DNA from: CAIWHR01 sp963846855
Lineage (GTDB): Bacteria > Pseudomonadota > Gammaproteobacteria > Burkholderiales > Casimicrobiaceae
DNA: 64,000 nucleotides
Direction of reading: 5' to 3'
Assembly: GCA_963846855.1 (NCBI GenBank)
Contig: CAWJXK010000008.1
Span: forward strand, 1 to 64,000
Shown here: one piece after another, positions 39,201-48,814 of the stretch
Position numbering within the stretch: the stretch's first letter is position 1
How the letters are laid out: every line of letters begins with the position of its first letter
Program-made: the position numbers and the translations under genes
Notes under the pieces: generated by a model
Told to the model about the DNA's origin: nothing
The model's database searches: none
Seen by the model: the letters and a program-made list of their open reading frames with translations, nothing else

Positions 39201-41118
39201 CACGTCGAGCTGCGGCACGGTGACCGGAACGTCCGGCCAGACGAGCTTCGGCACGACGGTCGCGCGAATCAACGCGGGCGCCGCGAATTCGCTGGTGTTC
39301 ACCGTGCCGGTCGCGTTCGCATCGTCGATGACGGCGAACCCGCTGATCAACACCGCGAGCGCCGCCGACATACCGACCGGCACCGCTGCGAACGGAACCG
39401 ACAGCGACGTCCTCGTCGCCAATGTCGCGCTCGCCGTGACGAAGACCGACGGCAGCCCGACCTACACGCCGGGCGGCACCGCGACGTACACGGTGACGGT
39501 CGCCAACACCGGTCTCACCGACGCGGCGGACGTGACTGTTTCCGATCCGTTGCCGGCGGGCGTCACGCTGTCGGCCAACGTGACATGCACGGCGAACGGA
39601 ACTTCGAGCTGCGGAACGGTGAGCGGCACGACCGGGCAGACGAGCTTCGGAGCGCTCAACGCGCGCGTCAACGCCGGCGGCGCGAATGCCGTGGTGTTCA
39701 CGGTTCCCGTGGCGTTCGCCGCGGGCCTCACCGCGAATCCGCTCGTCAACACGGCGACCGCCATCGACACGACGACCGGCAATACGGCCAACGGCTCGGA
39801 CAGCGACGCGCTCCTGGACAACGTCACGCTCGCGGTGGTCAAGACGGACGGCGGCGCGACGTACACGCCGGGCACGGGGGCCGTCTACACGGTCACCGTG
39901 ACCAACACCGGCGTGTCCGATGCGATCAACGTGACCGTCGCCGATGCGCTGCCGGCGGGCGTCACGCTCTCTGCGAACGCGACGTGCGTCGCGGCCGGCA
40001 CGTCGACCTGCGGCGCGGTGACGGGCACGACCGCGCAGACGGCTTTCGGCACGACCGGAGCCCAGATCAACGCGGGGGGCGGCAACGCGCTGGTGTTTAC
40101 CGCGCCGGTGGCCTTCGCCTCCGGCATGATGACCGATCCGCTCGTCAACACTGCGACTGCGACCGACCTCGCGAGCGGCGCCAACGGCGGCGGATCGGAC
40201 TCCGACACGCTTGCTGCCGCCGCGGGGCTCGCCGTCACCAAGACCGATGGCAGTGCGACCTACGCGCCGGGCGGCACGGCGACCTACGTGATCGTCGTCA
40301 CCAACGCCGGTCCGAGTGCGGCGGGCAACGTGACGGTCACGGACAGTCTCCCACCGGGGGTCACGCTCTCGGCCGCGGCCACCTGCGTCCCGGCCGGGAT
40401 CGCGACGTGCGGCGCGGTCGTCGGCGCGACGGGCGCGACGAGCTTCGGCACGACCGGCGCGACGATGGCGGCGGGCGCCGGCAATCAGCTCACGTTCACG
40501 GTGCCGGTGAATTTCGCGCCGGGAATGGTGGCCAACCCGCTGGTCAACACGGTGACGGTGACCGATCCCGCCGCCGGAGCGCCGGCGAGCGCCTCGGACA
40601 GCGATGTCCTCGTCGCCTCGGCCGACGTCGGCATCCTCAAGGCTGGACCCGCGATCGTGACGCCGGGCAGCGCGATCACCTACACGCTGCTGATCACCAA
40701 TGCGGGGCCGAGCCCCGCGAACGGCGCGACGTTCATGGACAACGTTCCCGCGGCGATAAGCGGCGTGGCGGCGAGCTGCGGCAGCGCGGCCGGGGGCGCC
40801 GCCTGCGGCGCGGTGAACGTCTCGGGCAATTCCGTGAGCGGCACGGTTCCGGTGCTGCCCGTCGGTGGCAGCGTGGTGATCACGATCACGGGGACGGTGA
40901 CGGGCGCCACGACGTTCACCAATACGGGGACCGTGTCGCCGCCGCCGGGGACGCTCGATCCGAATCCCAGCAACAGCTCGAGCTCGGCGACCACCAGCGG
41001 GACCCTGGCAGCGAATCCGATCCCGGTCGACTCGCGCTGGGCGCTGGCGCTGCTGGCCGCGCTGCTGTCGGTTGCCGGCGCGGGCCGCGCGGCGCGGCGG
41101 CGAGCTCCAACCCGCTAA
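36127..41118 (+). CDS. DUF11-repeat surface protein, C-terminal part with IPTL-CTERM-like sorting signal
   Basis: The long open frame of the same surface protein. The true protein sense begins around 36,200. It holds about twelve DUF11-type Ig-like beta domains, each with the frame VTKTDGSATYTPG, then YTVTVTNTG, TDPLPAGVT, CGTVTGTT and a NTATVTD end. Seven repeats share an exact 399-bp spacing. At 37075-37262 the frame leaves and returns through a compensating indel pair. The C-terminus has IPVDSRWALALLAALL followed by RAARRR, which fits the IPTL-CTERM signal. The protein is therefore exported and probably anchored at the cell surface by an exosortase-like system. Counting the N-terminal part, the protein would be about 2450 aa. 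The role is probably adhesion or a surface layer. Confidence 0.8.
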   Translation: MNVTVRGERVRQSHQHHPACGDRLGLQGVSNPLQGTATLAATGTVNLTVTKTDGVLSVTPGTSTTYTIAVSNAGPNTVTGLGVNDTPPAGVTFTSWTCAAVGVGALCTSAGSGAIADLVTIPNAGSVTYTVIAAVSPSATGSITNTVNLAVPGSVINNGGSTTASDTDTLVPVTGLAIGKTDGSATYTPGTGATYTITVTNAGPSDATNVTLADTLPAGVTQSVNASCVAGPGANCGVITNLGTGFSVAGAYVPAGASNLVYTVPVSFGAGMLAPSITNSVTVTNLASSGAGSTATATDTDTLALVSDLAITKTDGRRRTRRAIRSATRSSRRTPARARSPARRSPTSCRRRSRRRRGPAWRRREAAVRRAAAATSRRSVNLLVGGTATFTLTGTVSASAVGNLVNTATVTVPGGVTDPNPGNNSATDTDTPNPIADLAITKTDGAVSTTPGAPITYTVVATNNGPSAVTGATVADTVPATITSPAWTCVASAGSSCPASGSGNISALVNLAVGGTATFTLTGTVSASASGLLSNTATVTVPAGTTDPTPGNNTATDVDNLVPQVSLAVAKTDGSATYTPGGSATYTVTVTNGGPSEASNVTITDPLPAGVTLSANATCTTSGTAICGTVTGTTGQVSFGTTGASIAAGAGNSLLFTVPVAFASGMVADPLDNTATATDLAASGPGSTATGTDTDTRSVVVALTVLKDDGATTYTPGSTATYAITVQNTGTSDAIDVTLADALPPGVTLAANATCSANGTSSCGTVTGTTGQTSLGTTGAHIVPGGANTIVFLVPVAFAPGISTNPLVNTASATDVPTGATASGQDSDTLSANVTLVATKDDGSATYTPGGTATYTVTVSNTGVSDALAVTVADPFPAGMTLSANATCVANGTSSCGAVTGTTGQASFGTTAARVNAGAANSLVFTVPVAFAPSMSANPLVNTATVTDVASGNATAASDSDTLAALVTLAVTKDDGSATYTPGGAATYTVTVANTGLSDALNATVTDPLPAGVTLSANATCVANGTSSCGTVTGTSGQTSFGTTVARINAGAANSLVFTVPVAFASSMTANPLINTASAADIPTGTAANGTDSDVLVANVALAVTKTDGSPTYTPGGTATYTVTVANTGLTDAADVTVSDPLPAGVTLSANVTCTANGTSSCGTVSGTTGQTSFGALNARVNAGGANAVVFTVPVAFAAGLTANPLVNTATAIDTTTGNTANGSDSDALLDNVTLAVVKTDGGATYTPGTGAVYTVTVTNTGVSDAINVTVADALPAGVTLSANATCVAAGTSTCGAVTGTTAQTAFGTTGAQINAGGGNALVFTAPVAFASGMMTDPLVNTATATDLASGANGGGSDSDTLAAAAGLAVTKTDGSATYAPGGTATYVIVVTNAGPSAAGNVTVTDSLPPGVTLSAAATCVPAGIATCGAVVGATGATSFGTTGATMAAGAGNQLTFTVPVNFAPGMVANPLVNTVTVTDPAAGAPASASDSDVLVASADVGILKAGPAIVTPGSAITYTLLITNAGPSPANGATFMDNVPAAISGVAASCGSAAGGAACGAVNVSGNSVSGTVPVLPVGGSVVITITGTVTGATTFTNTGTVSPPPGTLDPNPSNSSSSATTSGTLAANPIPVDSRWALALLAALLSVAGAGRAARRRAPTR
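38242..40635 (+). repeat. Exact 399-bp tandem coding repeats
   Basis: Homologous start positions (the codon before the conserved AAG of the K-x-D-G motif) lie at 38242, 38641, 39040, 39439, 39838, 40237 and 40636, each 399 bp (133 aa) apart with no indel. The earlier interval, 37834 to 38242, is 408 bp. Sequence similarity is high in the middle copies. Confidence 0.85.
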
Positions 41119-41132
41119 CGCGGACGACAAAA

Positions 41133-41157
41133 AAGCCGGGCAAAGCCCGGCTTTCTT
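41133..41157. terminator. Bidirectional terminator between the surface protein and cold-shock gene
   Basis: A stem AAGCCGGGC (41133-41141) with GCCCGGCTT (41145-41153) and a 3-base loop. It is flanked by A-runs on the left and TTTCTTGTT on the right, so it can work on both strands. Confidence 0.8.
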
Positions 41158-41166
41158 GTTGCGGAG

Positions 41167-41186
41167 GATACCCGCGAGCGGGTATC
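41167..41186 (-). repeat. Hairpin at the end of the cold-shock gene
   Basis: A perfect 9-bp inverted repeat, GATACCCGC / GCGGGTATC with a 2-base loop, overlapping the stop codon of the cold-shock gene (41185-41187). It may be part of the minus-strand terminator together with the adjacent element. Confidence 0.6.
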
Positions 41187-41388
41187 AGGCCGCCTGGATG
41201 TTGCTCGCCTGCTTGCCTTTCGGGCCCGTCGTGACTTCGAACGAGACCTTCTGGCCTTCCTTCAGCGACTTGAACCCCGGCATGTTGATCGCCGAAAAGT
41301 GCGCGAACAGGTCTTCACCGCCGCCGTCCGGCGTAATGAATCCGTAGCCCTTCGCATCGTTGAACCATTTCACAGTGCCTGTTGCCAT
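41185..41388 (-). CDS. Cold-shock domain protein
   Basis: A 67-aa single-domain RNA/ssDNA chaperone (CspA family). RNP1 is visible as KGYGFITPD and RNP2 as DLFAHFSAI. The length and the C-terminus (KGKQASNIQAA) match the betaproteobacterial CspA-like group. It is monocistronic, with GAGG upstream of the start at good spacing. The gene is bounded by the terminator elements at 41133-41186. Confidence 0.92.
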   Translation of the reverse strand: MATGTVKWFNDAKGYGFITPDGGGEDLFAHFSAINMPGFKSLKEGQKVSFEVTTGPKGKQASNIQAA

Positions 41389-41663
41389 TTGCTTATTTCC
41401 TCAGGAAAAAATGATATCGGGATGGGTTCCCGTCAATGTTTCGATCTCAAGGAAAGAACGGCGACGACTGCAAAATGGTCGCATGGAATGCTTACGGCCT
41501 TGGGACAAAACACGCGCAGGATCATACCGCAATCGGGCTTTGCCAACCACCGGGGAACCTTTTTTCGCCGATCCGGTCCTGTGGCGCCGGAGCGCCAAGG
41601 CCGGGCCGGGGTGCCAAGGAGGCGGCCGGGCGACACCGAATCGCCGCCGGCACCCGCGCGCGG

Positions 41664-42698
41664 TCAGCGTGCGGCGCCGAGCTCCGCCCGGACGATCGCC
41701 GCGCCCGCGCCCAGTGCCTTGAGCTTGCCCCGCGCGATGTCCCGGGCGAGCGGCACCATGCCGCAGTTGGTGCACGGCTGGAGCCGCTCGGCGGGCACCC
41801 ACTTCAGCGCCGTCCGTATCGTTGCGGCGACGTCCTCCGGCGTCTCCACACGATCGGTGGCAACGTCGATCGCTCCGACCAGCACGTCCTTGCCGGCCAG
41901 CAGGCCGATGAGGTCGATCGGCACGTGCGAGTTCGCGCATTCGAGCGACACCTGGCGGATCGACGACGCGGCGAGCAGCGGGAAGGTGTTCTCGTACTGG
42001 CGCCACTCGCTCCCGAGCGTCTTCTTCCAGTCGACGTTCGCCTTGATCCCGTAGCCGTAGCAGATGTGCACGGCCGTCGCGCAGGGAAGCCCTTGCGCCG
42101 CGCGCTCCAGCGCCGCGATGCCCCAGTCGCGGACCTCGTCGAAATAGACGTTGAATGCGGGCTCGTCGAACTGGATGACGTCGACGCCGGTCGCCGCGAT
42201 CGCCTGCGCTTCCGCGTTGAGGATCTCGGCGAACGCCCACGCGAGCTTTTCCCGGCTCCGGTAGTGCGCGTCGTAGAGCGTGTCGACCATCGTCATCGGC
42301 CCCGGCAGCGTGTACTTGACCTTGCGCGTTGTCGCGTTGCGCAGAAACCGGGCGTCGTCGACGTAGATCGGACCGCGCCGGGCGACCGGGCCGACGACGA
42401 CCGGCACGTCGGCGTCATAGCGGTTCCGGATGCGCACCGTGCGCTTGTGGGCGAAGTCGACGCCGTCGAGACCTTCGATGAACGTCGTGACGAAATGCCG
42501 ACGCGTCTGCTCGCCGTCGCTGACGATGTCGATGCCCGCCTCCTCCTGGTCGCGCAGCACGAGGCGCACCGCGTCGCGCTTGCCCTCGGCGAGCGCGTCG
42601 CCTTCGAGCTTCCAGGGAGCCCACAGCTCGTTGGGTGTCGCGAGCCAGGCCGGCTTGGGTAGGCTTCCGGCGATGGTGGTTTGCAGGAGCTTGGGCAT
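41664..42698 (-). CDS. Cobalamin-independent methionine-synthase-like protein (MetE catalytic domain only)
   Basis: A 344-aa protein that covers only the C-terminal catalytic domain of MetE; the N-terminal domain is absent. Zinc-ligand positions are seen in AVHICYGYG (His-x-Cys) and QPCTNCGMVP (Cys). The folate/homocysteine barrel has TIAGSLPKPAWL at the N-terminus and IQFDEPAFNVYF. These short core-MetE proteins are a separate group from full-length MetE (about 750 aa) and may transfer methyl groups to homocysteine from a donor other than methyl-tetrahydrofolate-triglutamate. No other methionine genes are nearby. Confidence 0.8.
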   Translation of the reverse strand: MPKLLQTTIAGSLPKPAWLATPNELWAPWKLEGDALAEGKRDAVRLVLRDQEEAGIDIVSDGEQTRRHFVTTFIEGLDGVDFAHKRTVRIRNRYDADVPVVVGPVARRGPIYVDDARFLRNATTRKVKYTLPGPMTMVDTLYDAHYRSREKLAWAFAEILNAEAQAIAATGVDVIQFDEPAFNVYFDEVRDWGIAALERAAQGLPCATAVHICYGYGIKANVDWKKTLGSEWRQYENTFPLLAASSIRQVSLECANSHVPIDLIGLLAGKDVLVGAIDVATDRVETPEDVAATIRTALKWVPAERLQPCTNCGMVPLARDIARGKLKALGAGAAIVRAELGAAR

Positions 42699-42884
42699 CG
42701 GGGGAGGGGCCCGGGCATGCCGCGATACGGGCCGACTTCGGTTCAGGGGCGCCGATTATAGCTGTGCACGGCGTGGCGGCGGGTAAATTGGCCTGACCAC
42801 TTGACCATCGCGGGCGCGGCCACGTACCGTGCGTCACTGCGCTTCAACGCGCCCGGCCGCTTTCACCGGCGCCGTCCCCTCCCG

Positions 42885-43850
42885 ATGCCCAAGGTCCTCT
42901 TCGCCGACAACGATTTTCCCGACATCGCGCAGGAGCGCGAGATCTTCGCCGCCGCAAAGGTCGAGCTCGTCACCGCGCAATGCCGCTCCGAGGACGACGT
43001 GATCGCCGCCGCCCGCGACTGCCGGGCGATCCTGCTGCAGTACGCGCCGATCACCGAGCGCGTCGTCGCGGCGCTGCCCGATCTCGGCATCGTGAGCCGC
43101 ATCGGCGCCGGCTTCGACACCGTCGACACGGCGGGCTGCGCGAAGCATGGCATCTGGGTCGCGAATTCGCCGGACTACGGGGTCGGCGAAGTTGCGACGC
43201 ACGCGCTCGCGCTCACGCTCGCATTGATCCGCAACATCGTCGCGTACCACCGCGACATCCATTCGGGCAAGTGGCATTATCTGTCGTCGGGAACGTTGCG
43301 GCGCGCGAGCGACATGACGCTGGGCATCGTGGGCCTCGGCCGCATCGGCAAGCGCTTCGCGCACATCGGGCGCAACGTGTTCCGCCGGGTGATCGCCTGC
43401 GACCCCTACCTCATCGACGGCGACTTTCCGGCCTACGTCGAGCGCGGCAGCCTGACCGACGTCTTCGCGCACAGCGACGTCGTCTCGCTGCACGTGCCGC
43501 TCACCGCGGAGACGCGCGGGATGATCGACGCGGCGGTGCTGGGCGTGATGAAGCCCGGTGGTTTTCTCGTCAACACGGCGCGCGGCGCGGTCGTCGACGT
43601 CGACGCGGGACTCGCGGCGCTCGAGCGCGGCACGCTCGCGGGCATGGCGCTCGACGTGCTGCCGGTCGAGCCGGTGCCGCCGGGGTCGAGGCTCATCGAC
43701 CACCCTCGCGTCATTCTGTCGCCGCACGCCGCGTTCTATTCGATCGAGGCCGAGCGCGAGCTGCGCCGCAAGGCGGCGCGCAACATCGTCACCTGGCTCG
43801 AGAGCGGGTGCCCGGACTACGTGGTCAGCGCCGGCAGCCGAAGGCCCTGA
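42885..43850 (+). CDS. NAD-dependent D-2-hydroxyacid dehydrogenase
   Basis: A 321-aa soluble enzyme. The NAD-binding motif is LGIVGLGRIGKRF (about residues 147-159). The catalytic set of Arg (LVNTARGAVVD), Glu (LDVLPVEPVP) and His (LSPHAAFYS) is present. It resembles the phosphoglycerate dehydrogenase or C-terminal-binding-protein group. The start at 42885 fits the family (MPKVLFADNDFP). It sits 50 bp before an ABC-type importer ATPase in the same orientation, so it may act on the imported compound or its product (inference). Confidence 0.85.
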   Translation: MPKVLFADNDFPDIAQEREIFAAAKVELVTAQCRSEDDVIAAARDCRAILLQYAPITERVVAALPDLGIVSRIGAGFDTVDTAGCAKHGIWVANSPDYGVGEVATHALALTLALIRNIVAYHRDIHSGKWHYLSSGTLRRASDMTLGIVGLGRIGKRFAHIGRNVFRRVIACDPYLIDGDFPAYVERGSLTDVFAHSDVVSLHVPLTAETRGMIDAAVLGVMKPGGFLVNTARGAVVDVDAGLAALERGTLAGMALDVLPVEPVPPGSRLIDHPRVILSPHAAFYSIEAERELRRKAARNIVTWLESGCPDYVVSAGSRRP

Positions 43851-43899
43851 GCCGGCGGCGGCCCGCCCTGAACCAATGCGGCGAAGGTAGAATCATTCA

Positions 43900-44970
<1,071 letters not shown>

Positions 44971-45021
44971 ATCTTTTTTACCGGGCACCGAAGAAGACGC
45001 CCATTACCTGAGGAGGAATGA

Positions 45022-46345
45022 ATGAGCACTTTCAAGCGTCGCAAATTCCTGAAGGCATCCGCTGCCGTCGCCGCGAGCGCGGCCGCGGGGCCGTTCATCT
45101 GGGTCAAGGATGCCAATGCGCAGTGGAAGAGTGCGCCCGAGAAAGGCGCGAAGCTTCGCGTGCTGCGCTGGAGCCGATTCGTCCAGGGCGACATCGACCG
45201 CTACATGGTCAACGTGAAGACATTCACCGGAGAAGTACGGCATCGAGGTTCGCGTCGACAACGAGGGTTGGGAGGACGTGCGCCCGAAGGCGGCGGTGGC
45301 GGCGAACACCGGCGCCGGCCCGGACATCATCCTGTCGACCAACGACGATGCGAATCTCTATCCGGAAAAGTTGGTCGACGTCACCGACGTCTGCAATTAT
45401 CTGGGCAGCAAGCTCGGCGGGTGGTACCCGGTCTGCGAGCCCTATCTCAAGCCGGACGGCAAGAAGTGGATCGGCGTTCCGCTCGGCGTCGCCGGCGTCG
45501 CCATGGTCTATCGGATCAGCGCCCTCAAAGCCGCGGGATTCGATACGTTCCCGAAGGACACCGACGGCTTCCTGAAGATGTGCAAGGCGCTGAAGGAGAA
45601 GGGCACGCCGGCGGGAATGGCGCTGGGCAACGCGACCGGCGACGCGAACACGTGGTGCCAATGGCTCGTCTGGTCGTTCGGCGGCAAGCTCGTCGACAAG
45701 GACAACAAGGTGGTGATCGACAGTCCGGAGACGCTGAAGGCGCTCGAGTACGCGAAAGAGCTCTATCCAACCTTCGTTCCCGGCACGCTGTCGTGGCTCG
45801 ACCCCAATAACAACAAGGCATTTCTCGACGGGCAGCTTTTCTGCACGAACAACGGCATCTCGATCTACTACGCCGCAAAGAACTCGACCGACCCGAAGGT
45901 CAAGGAAATGGCGGCGGACATCAACCACGCCAACATGCCGATCGGCCCCGTCGGGCATCCGACCGAATTCCAGCTGTTCTTCAACCAGATGATCTTCAAG
46001 TACAGCAAGTATCCGAAGGCGGCCAAGGAATTCTTGCGCTTCATGATGGAGCCCGAGCAGATGGACCCGTGGGTGCAGGCATCGATCGGCTACGTGACGC
46101 CGGCGCTGCGCTACTACGAGAAGAACCCGATCTGGACGGTCGACCCGAAGCACACGCCGTACCGCAATTCGATGATCAACATGATCCCGTCTGGATATGC
46201 CGGGAAGATGGGCTACGCATCGGCGGGCGCGCTCGCGGACTTCATCGTCGTCAACATGGTCGCGGAGGCAGCGTCCGGATCGAAGACGCCGAAGGAAGCG
46301 GCGGAGCGGGCGCAGAAGCGGGCGGAGCGCTACTACAAAGTCTGA
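45022..46345 (+). CDS. Extracellular solute-binding protein (ABC importer), one frameshift
   Basis: A carbohydrate-type binding protein of about 440 aa. The N-terminus has a twin-arginine-type signal (STFKRRKFLKASAAVAASAAAG), so it is exported to the periplasm. The sense runs from 45022 to the stop at 46345 in two frames. An extra G at about 45231 (ACCGGAGAAG for ACCGAGAAG) changes the frame, giving TFTGEVRHRG in place of TFTEKYGIEVRVDNEG. The ORF starting at 45278 then carries the rest (GPDIILSTNDDANLYP, FPKDTDGFLKMCKALKEKG, GHPTEFQLFFNQMIFKYS). The single-base nature suggests a sequence error. It belongs to the MalE/UgpB-like group and delivers substrate to the permeases downstream. Confidence 0.85.
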
Positions 46346-46411
46346 CGTCGGCGAAGCCGATGTCGGACTTCGCGTGCGTTCAAGCGGCGCCAGTGACGCC
46401 GCTTAACGCAC
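46344..46411 (+). repeat. Two hairpins between the binding-protein and permease genes
   Basis: The first is GACGTCGGC (46344-46352) with GCCGATGTC (46356-46364). The second is GTGCGTTCAAGCGGCG (46374-46389) with CGCCGCTTAACGCAC (46397-46411), one base bulged. There is no T-run. Such hairpins can protect the binding-protein mRNA and lower permease expression. They lie just past the stop at 46345. Confidence 0.6.
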
Positions 46412-46543
46412 GCAGGTGGCACGTTGACCCGGCGTCGATGACGCCGCTTCTCGCGCACTCGACCTGCGTTCTTCGCGGGCTGCTCAGCGCATCGAATCGG
46501 CGCGCGAGACGCACTTAGCGGACTCGCTTAATCCTGCTGCCTG

Positions 46544-47464
46544 ATGGCCACAAAGCAAAGCGCGCTCGCGCGCGCCCTCGACAACCGGCATCTGCTCGGT
46601 GCGCTGTTCATGCTGCCGGCAGGCGCGCTGCTGCTGGTCTTCCTCACCTATCCGCTCGGTCTCGGCACCTGGCTCGGCTTCACCGACGCGAAGATCGGCC
46701 GCCCCGGCGAATGGATCGGGATCGAGAACTTCCAGTTCCTGTGGGGCGACGACGTGACGCGCCTCGCCCTTTTCAACACGATCTTCTACACGACGGTCGC
46801 GAGCGTGATCAAGTTCGGGCTGGGTCTCTGGCTCGCGCTTCTCCTCAACAAGCACCTGCCGTTCAAGGCGTTCTTCCGCGCGATCGTGTTGTTACCGTTC
46901 ATCGTTCCCACCGCGCTTTCCGCAATAGCGTTCTGGTGGATCTACGACTCGCAGTTCTCGATCATCAGCTGGGCGCTGATGAAGCTTGGAATCATCCACA
47001 CCTACATCGATTTCCTCGGTGATCCGTGGCACGCGCGCTTCTCCACGATCGCCGCCAACATCTGGCGAGGCGTCCCGTTCGTCGCCATCACGCTGCTGGC
47101 CGGGCTGCAGACGATCTCGCCGTCGTACTACGAGGCGGCGAGCCTCGACGGCGCGTCCGAGTGGCAGCAGTTTCGCCACGTGACGCTGCCGCTGCTGACG
47201 CCGATCATCGCGATCGTCATGACGTTCTCGGTGCTGTTCACCTTCACGGATTTCCAGCTGATCTACGTGCTGACCCGCGGAGGGCCGCTCAACGCGACTC
47301 ACCTGATGGCGACGCTGTCGTTCCAGCGCGCGATTCCGGGCGGCGCGCTGGGGGAGGGCGCGGCGATCGCCACCGCGATGGTCCCGTTCCTGATCCTTGC
47401 GATCATGGTGAGCTATTTCGGGCTGCAGCGGCGCGCCTGGCAGCAGGGCGGGGTGGACGCATGA
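46544..47464 (+). CDS. ABC transporter permease (MalF/UgpA type)
   Basis: A 306-aa inner-membrane permease with about six helices. The EAA loop for ATPase docking reads YYEAASLDGASEWQQFRHVTLPLLTPI (about residues 198-224). The N-terminus has a helix at LFMLPAGALLLVFLTYPLG. It is downstream of the binding protein after a 198-bp gap with hairpins, and 19 bp before the partner permease. With that partner it forms the membrane channel of the importer. Confidence 0.9.
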   Translation: MATKQSALARALDNRHLLGALFMLPAGALLLVFLTYPLGLGTWLGFTDAKIGRPGEWIGIENFQFLWGDDVTRLALFNTIFYTTVASVIKFGLGLWLALLLNKHLPFKAFFRAIVLLPFIVPTALSAIAFWWIYDSQFSIISWALMKLGIIHTYIDFLGDPWHARFSTIAANIWRGVPFVAITLLAGLQTISPSYYEAASLDGASEWQQFRHVTLPLLTPIIAIVMTFSVLFTFTDFQLIYVLTRGGPLNATHLMATLSFQRAIPGGALGEGAAIATAMVPFLILAIMVSYFGLQRRAWQQGGVDA

Positions 47465-47483
47465 CGGCGGCGAGCGAATCGAC

Positions 47484-48371
47484 ATGACGACCGCGAACGC
47501 CGCGCCCGACGTCGTCGACTCGCAGGGGATGACCTACCTCGTCTCGCTGCCGCGGCGCATCGTCACCGTCTACGTGCCCATCGGCGCATTCCTGATCGTC
47601 CTGCTCTTCCCGTTCTACTGGATGGTCATCACGACGCTTAAGCCGGACCAGGAGCTGCTGTCGCGCGAGGGGAATCCGTTCTGGGTGATCAACCCGACGC
47701 TCGCGCACGTCAAGAAGCTCCTGTTCGAGACGTCCTACCCCGACTGGCTGTGGAACACGATCCTGATCTCCGTGGTCTCGACCTGCCTGTCGCTGCTCGC
47801 GAGCGTGCTCGCCGCGTACTCGATCGAGCGCCTGCGCTTCCGCGGCTCGCGCTGGATCGGCATGAGCATCTTCCTTGCCTATCTCGTGCCCCCGTCGATC
47901 CTTTTCATTCCCCTGGCGACGATCATCAACCAGCTCGGCCTCTTCGACACGCGGCTCGCGCTCATCCTGACGTACCCGACGTTCCTCGTGCCGTTCTGCA
48001 CGTGGCTGCTGATGGGGTACTTCAAGTCGATCCCGTTCGAGCTCGAGGAATGCGCGCTGATCGACGGCGCGAGCCGGCTGCAGATCCTGGTCAAGATCAT
48101 CCTGCCGCTTGCCGTGCCGGGGTTGATTTCCGCCGGCATCTTCGCATTCACGCTTTCGTGGAACGAGTTCATCTACGCGCTGACCTTCATCTCGTCGTCG
48201 GAGGTGAAGACCGTGCCCGTCGCCGTTATTACCGAATTGGTCGAGGGCGACGTCTACCAGTGGGGATCGCTGATGGCGGGGGCGCTGCTGGGCTCGCTGC
48301 CGGTGGCGGTGCTGTACTCGTTCTTCGTCGAGTACTACGTCTCGGGGCTCACCGGCGCCGTCAAGGAATAG
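47484..48371 (+). CDS. ABC transporter permease (MalG/UgpE type)
   Basis: A 295-aa inner-membrane permease with six helices. The EAA loop is LEECALIDGASRLQILVKIILPLAVPG. The domain opens with FPFYWMVITTLKPDQELL, typical of MalG-like partners. It completes the importer made with the permease at 46544 and the ATPase at 43900. The stop is followed at once by the GC-rich repeat cluster. Confidence 0.9.
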   Translation: MTTANAAPDVVDSQGMTYLVSLPRRIVTVYVPIGAFLIVLLFPFYWMVITTLKPDQELLSREGNPFWVINPTLAHVKKLLFETSYPDWLWNTILISVVSTCLSLLASVLAAYSIERLRFRGSRWIGMSIFLAYLVPPSILFIPLATIINQLGLFDTRLALILTYPTFLVPFCTWLLMGYFKSIPFELEECALIDGASRLQILVKIILPLAVPGLISAGIFAFTLSWNEFIYALTFISSSEVKTVPVAVITELVEGDVYQWGSLMAGALLGSLPVAVLYSFFVEYYVSGLTGAVKE

Positions 48372-48735
48372 CGGCGCGAGCGGCGAGCAGGGGCCCCAGG
48401 GCGCGCAGCGCCATGGGGATGCGAGCAAGCGTGAGCCGACGCATGAGGCCGACAACGCGAGGGTGACAAGCCTCGACTGATGTGGAGGCTGAGGCGCGAG
48501 CGGCGAGCAGGGGGAACGCGCAAGCGGCGAGCAGGGGCCCCGGGCCGAAGGCACGGGGATGCGAGCGTGCGCGAGTCGCGGTCGGAGGCCGACAACGCGA
48601 CGATTGCCACCCTCCACCGTTAAGGAGGCCGAACCAGGGCGCCGGCGCCGTGGGGATGCGAGCAAGCGGGAGTCGACGCATGAGGCCGACAACGCGAGGC
48701 TGACGCGCCTCGACCGGTGTGGAGGCCGAGAAATA
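48371..48735 (+). repeat. Three tandem copies of a GC-rich intergenic repeat
   Basis: Copies start at about 48371, 48493 and 48636. The shared order is GAGCGGCGAGCAGGGG, a GGGGATGCGAGC block, GCATGAGGCCGACAACGCGA, and a GGAGGCCGAG end (some copies diverge). They fill the gap between the permease and glutaredoxin genes, which holds no other gene. Related, more diverged copies occur at 58841-59178 on the other strand. Confidence 0.75.
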
Positions 48736-48814
48736 AGCGCCGCGTGGCCATTGAAATCCCGCAGGCCGCCGGCAATTCTGTAAAATTGCCGCTTGGCGCC
48801 AAAGGAGCAACCCC

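Noticed and set aside
38242..40636. Regular tandem repeats considered as a CRISPR array
   Set aside because: The unit is 399 bp, coding and in frame. There are no short identical repeats with unique spacers.
37183..41130. Minus-strand open frame of about 1300 codons
   Set aside because: Antisense image of the repetitive DUF11 gene; periodic because the coding repeats are periodic.
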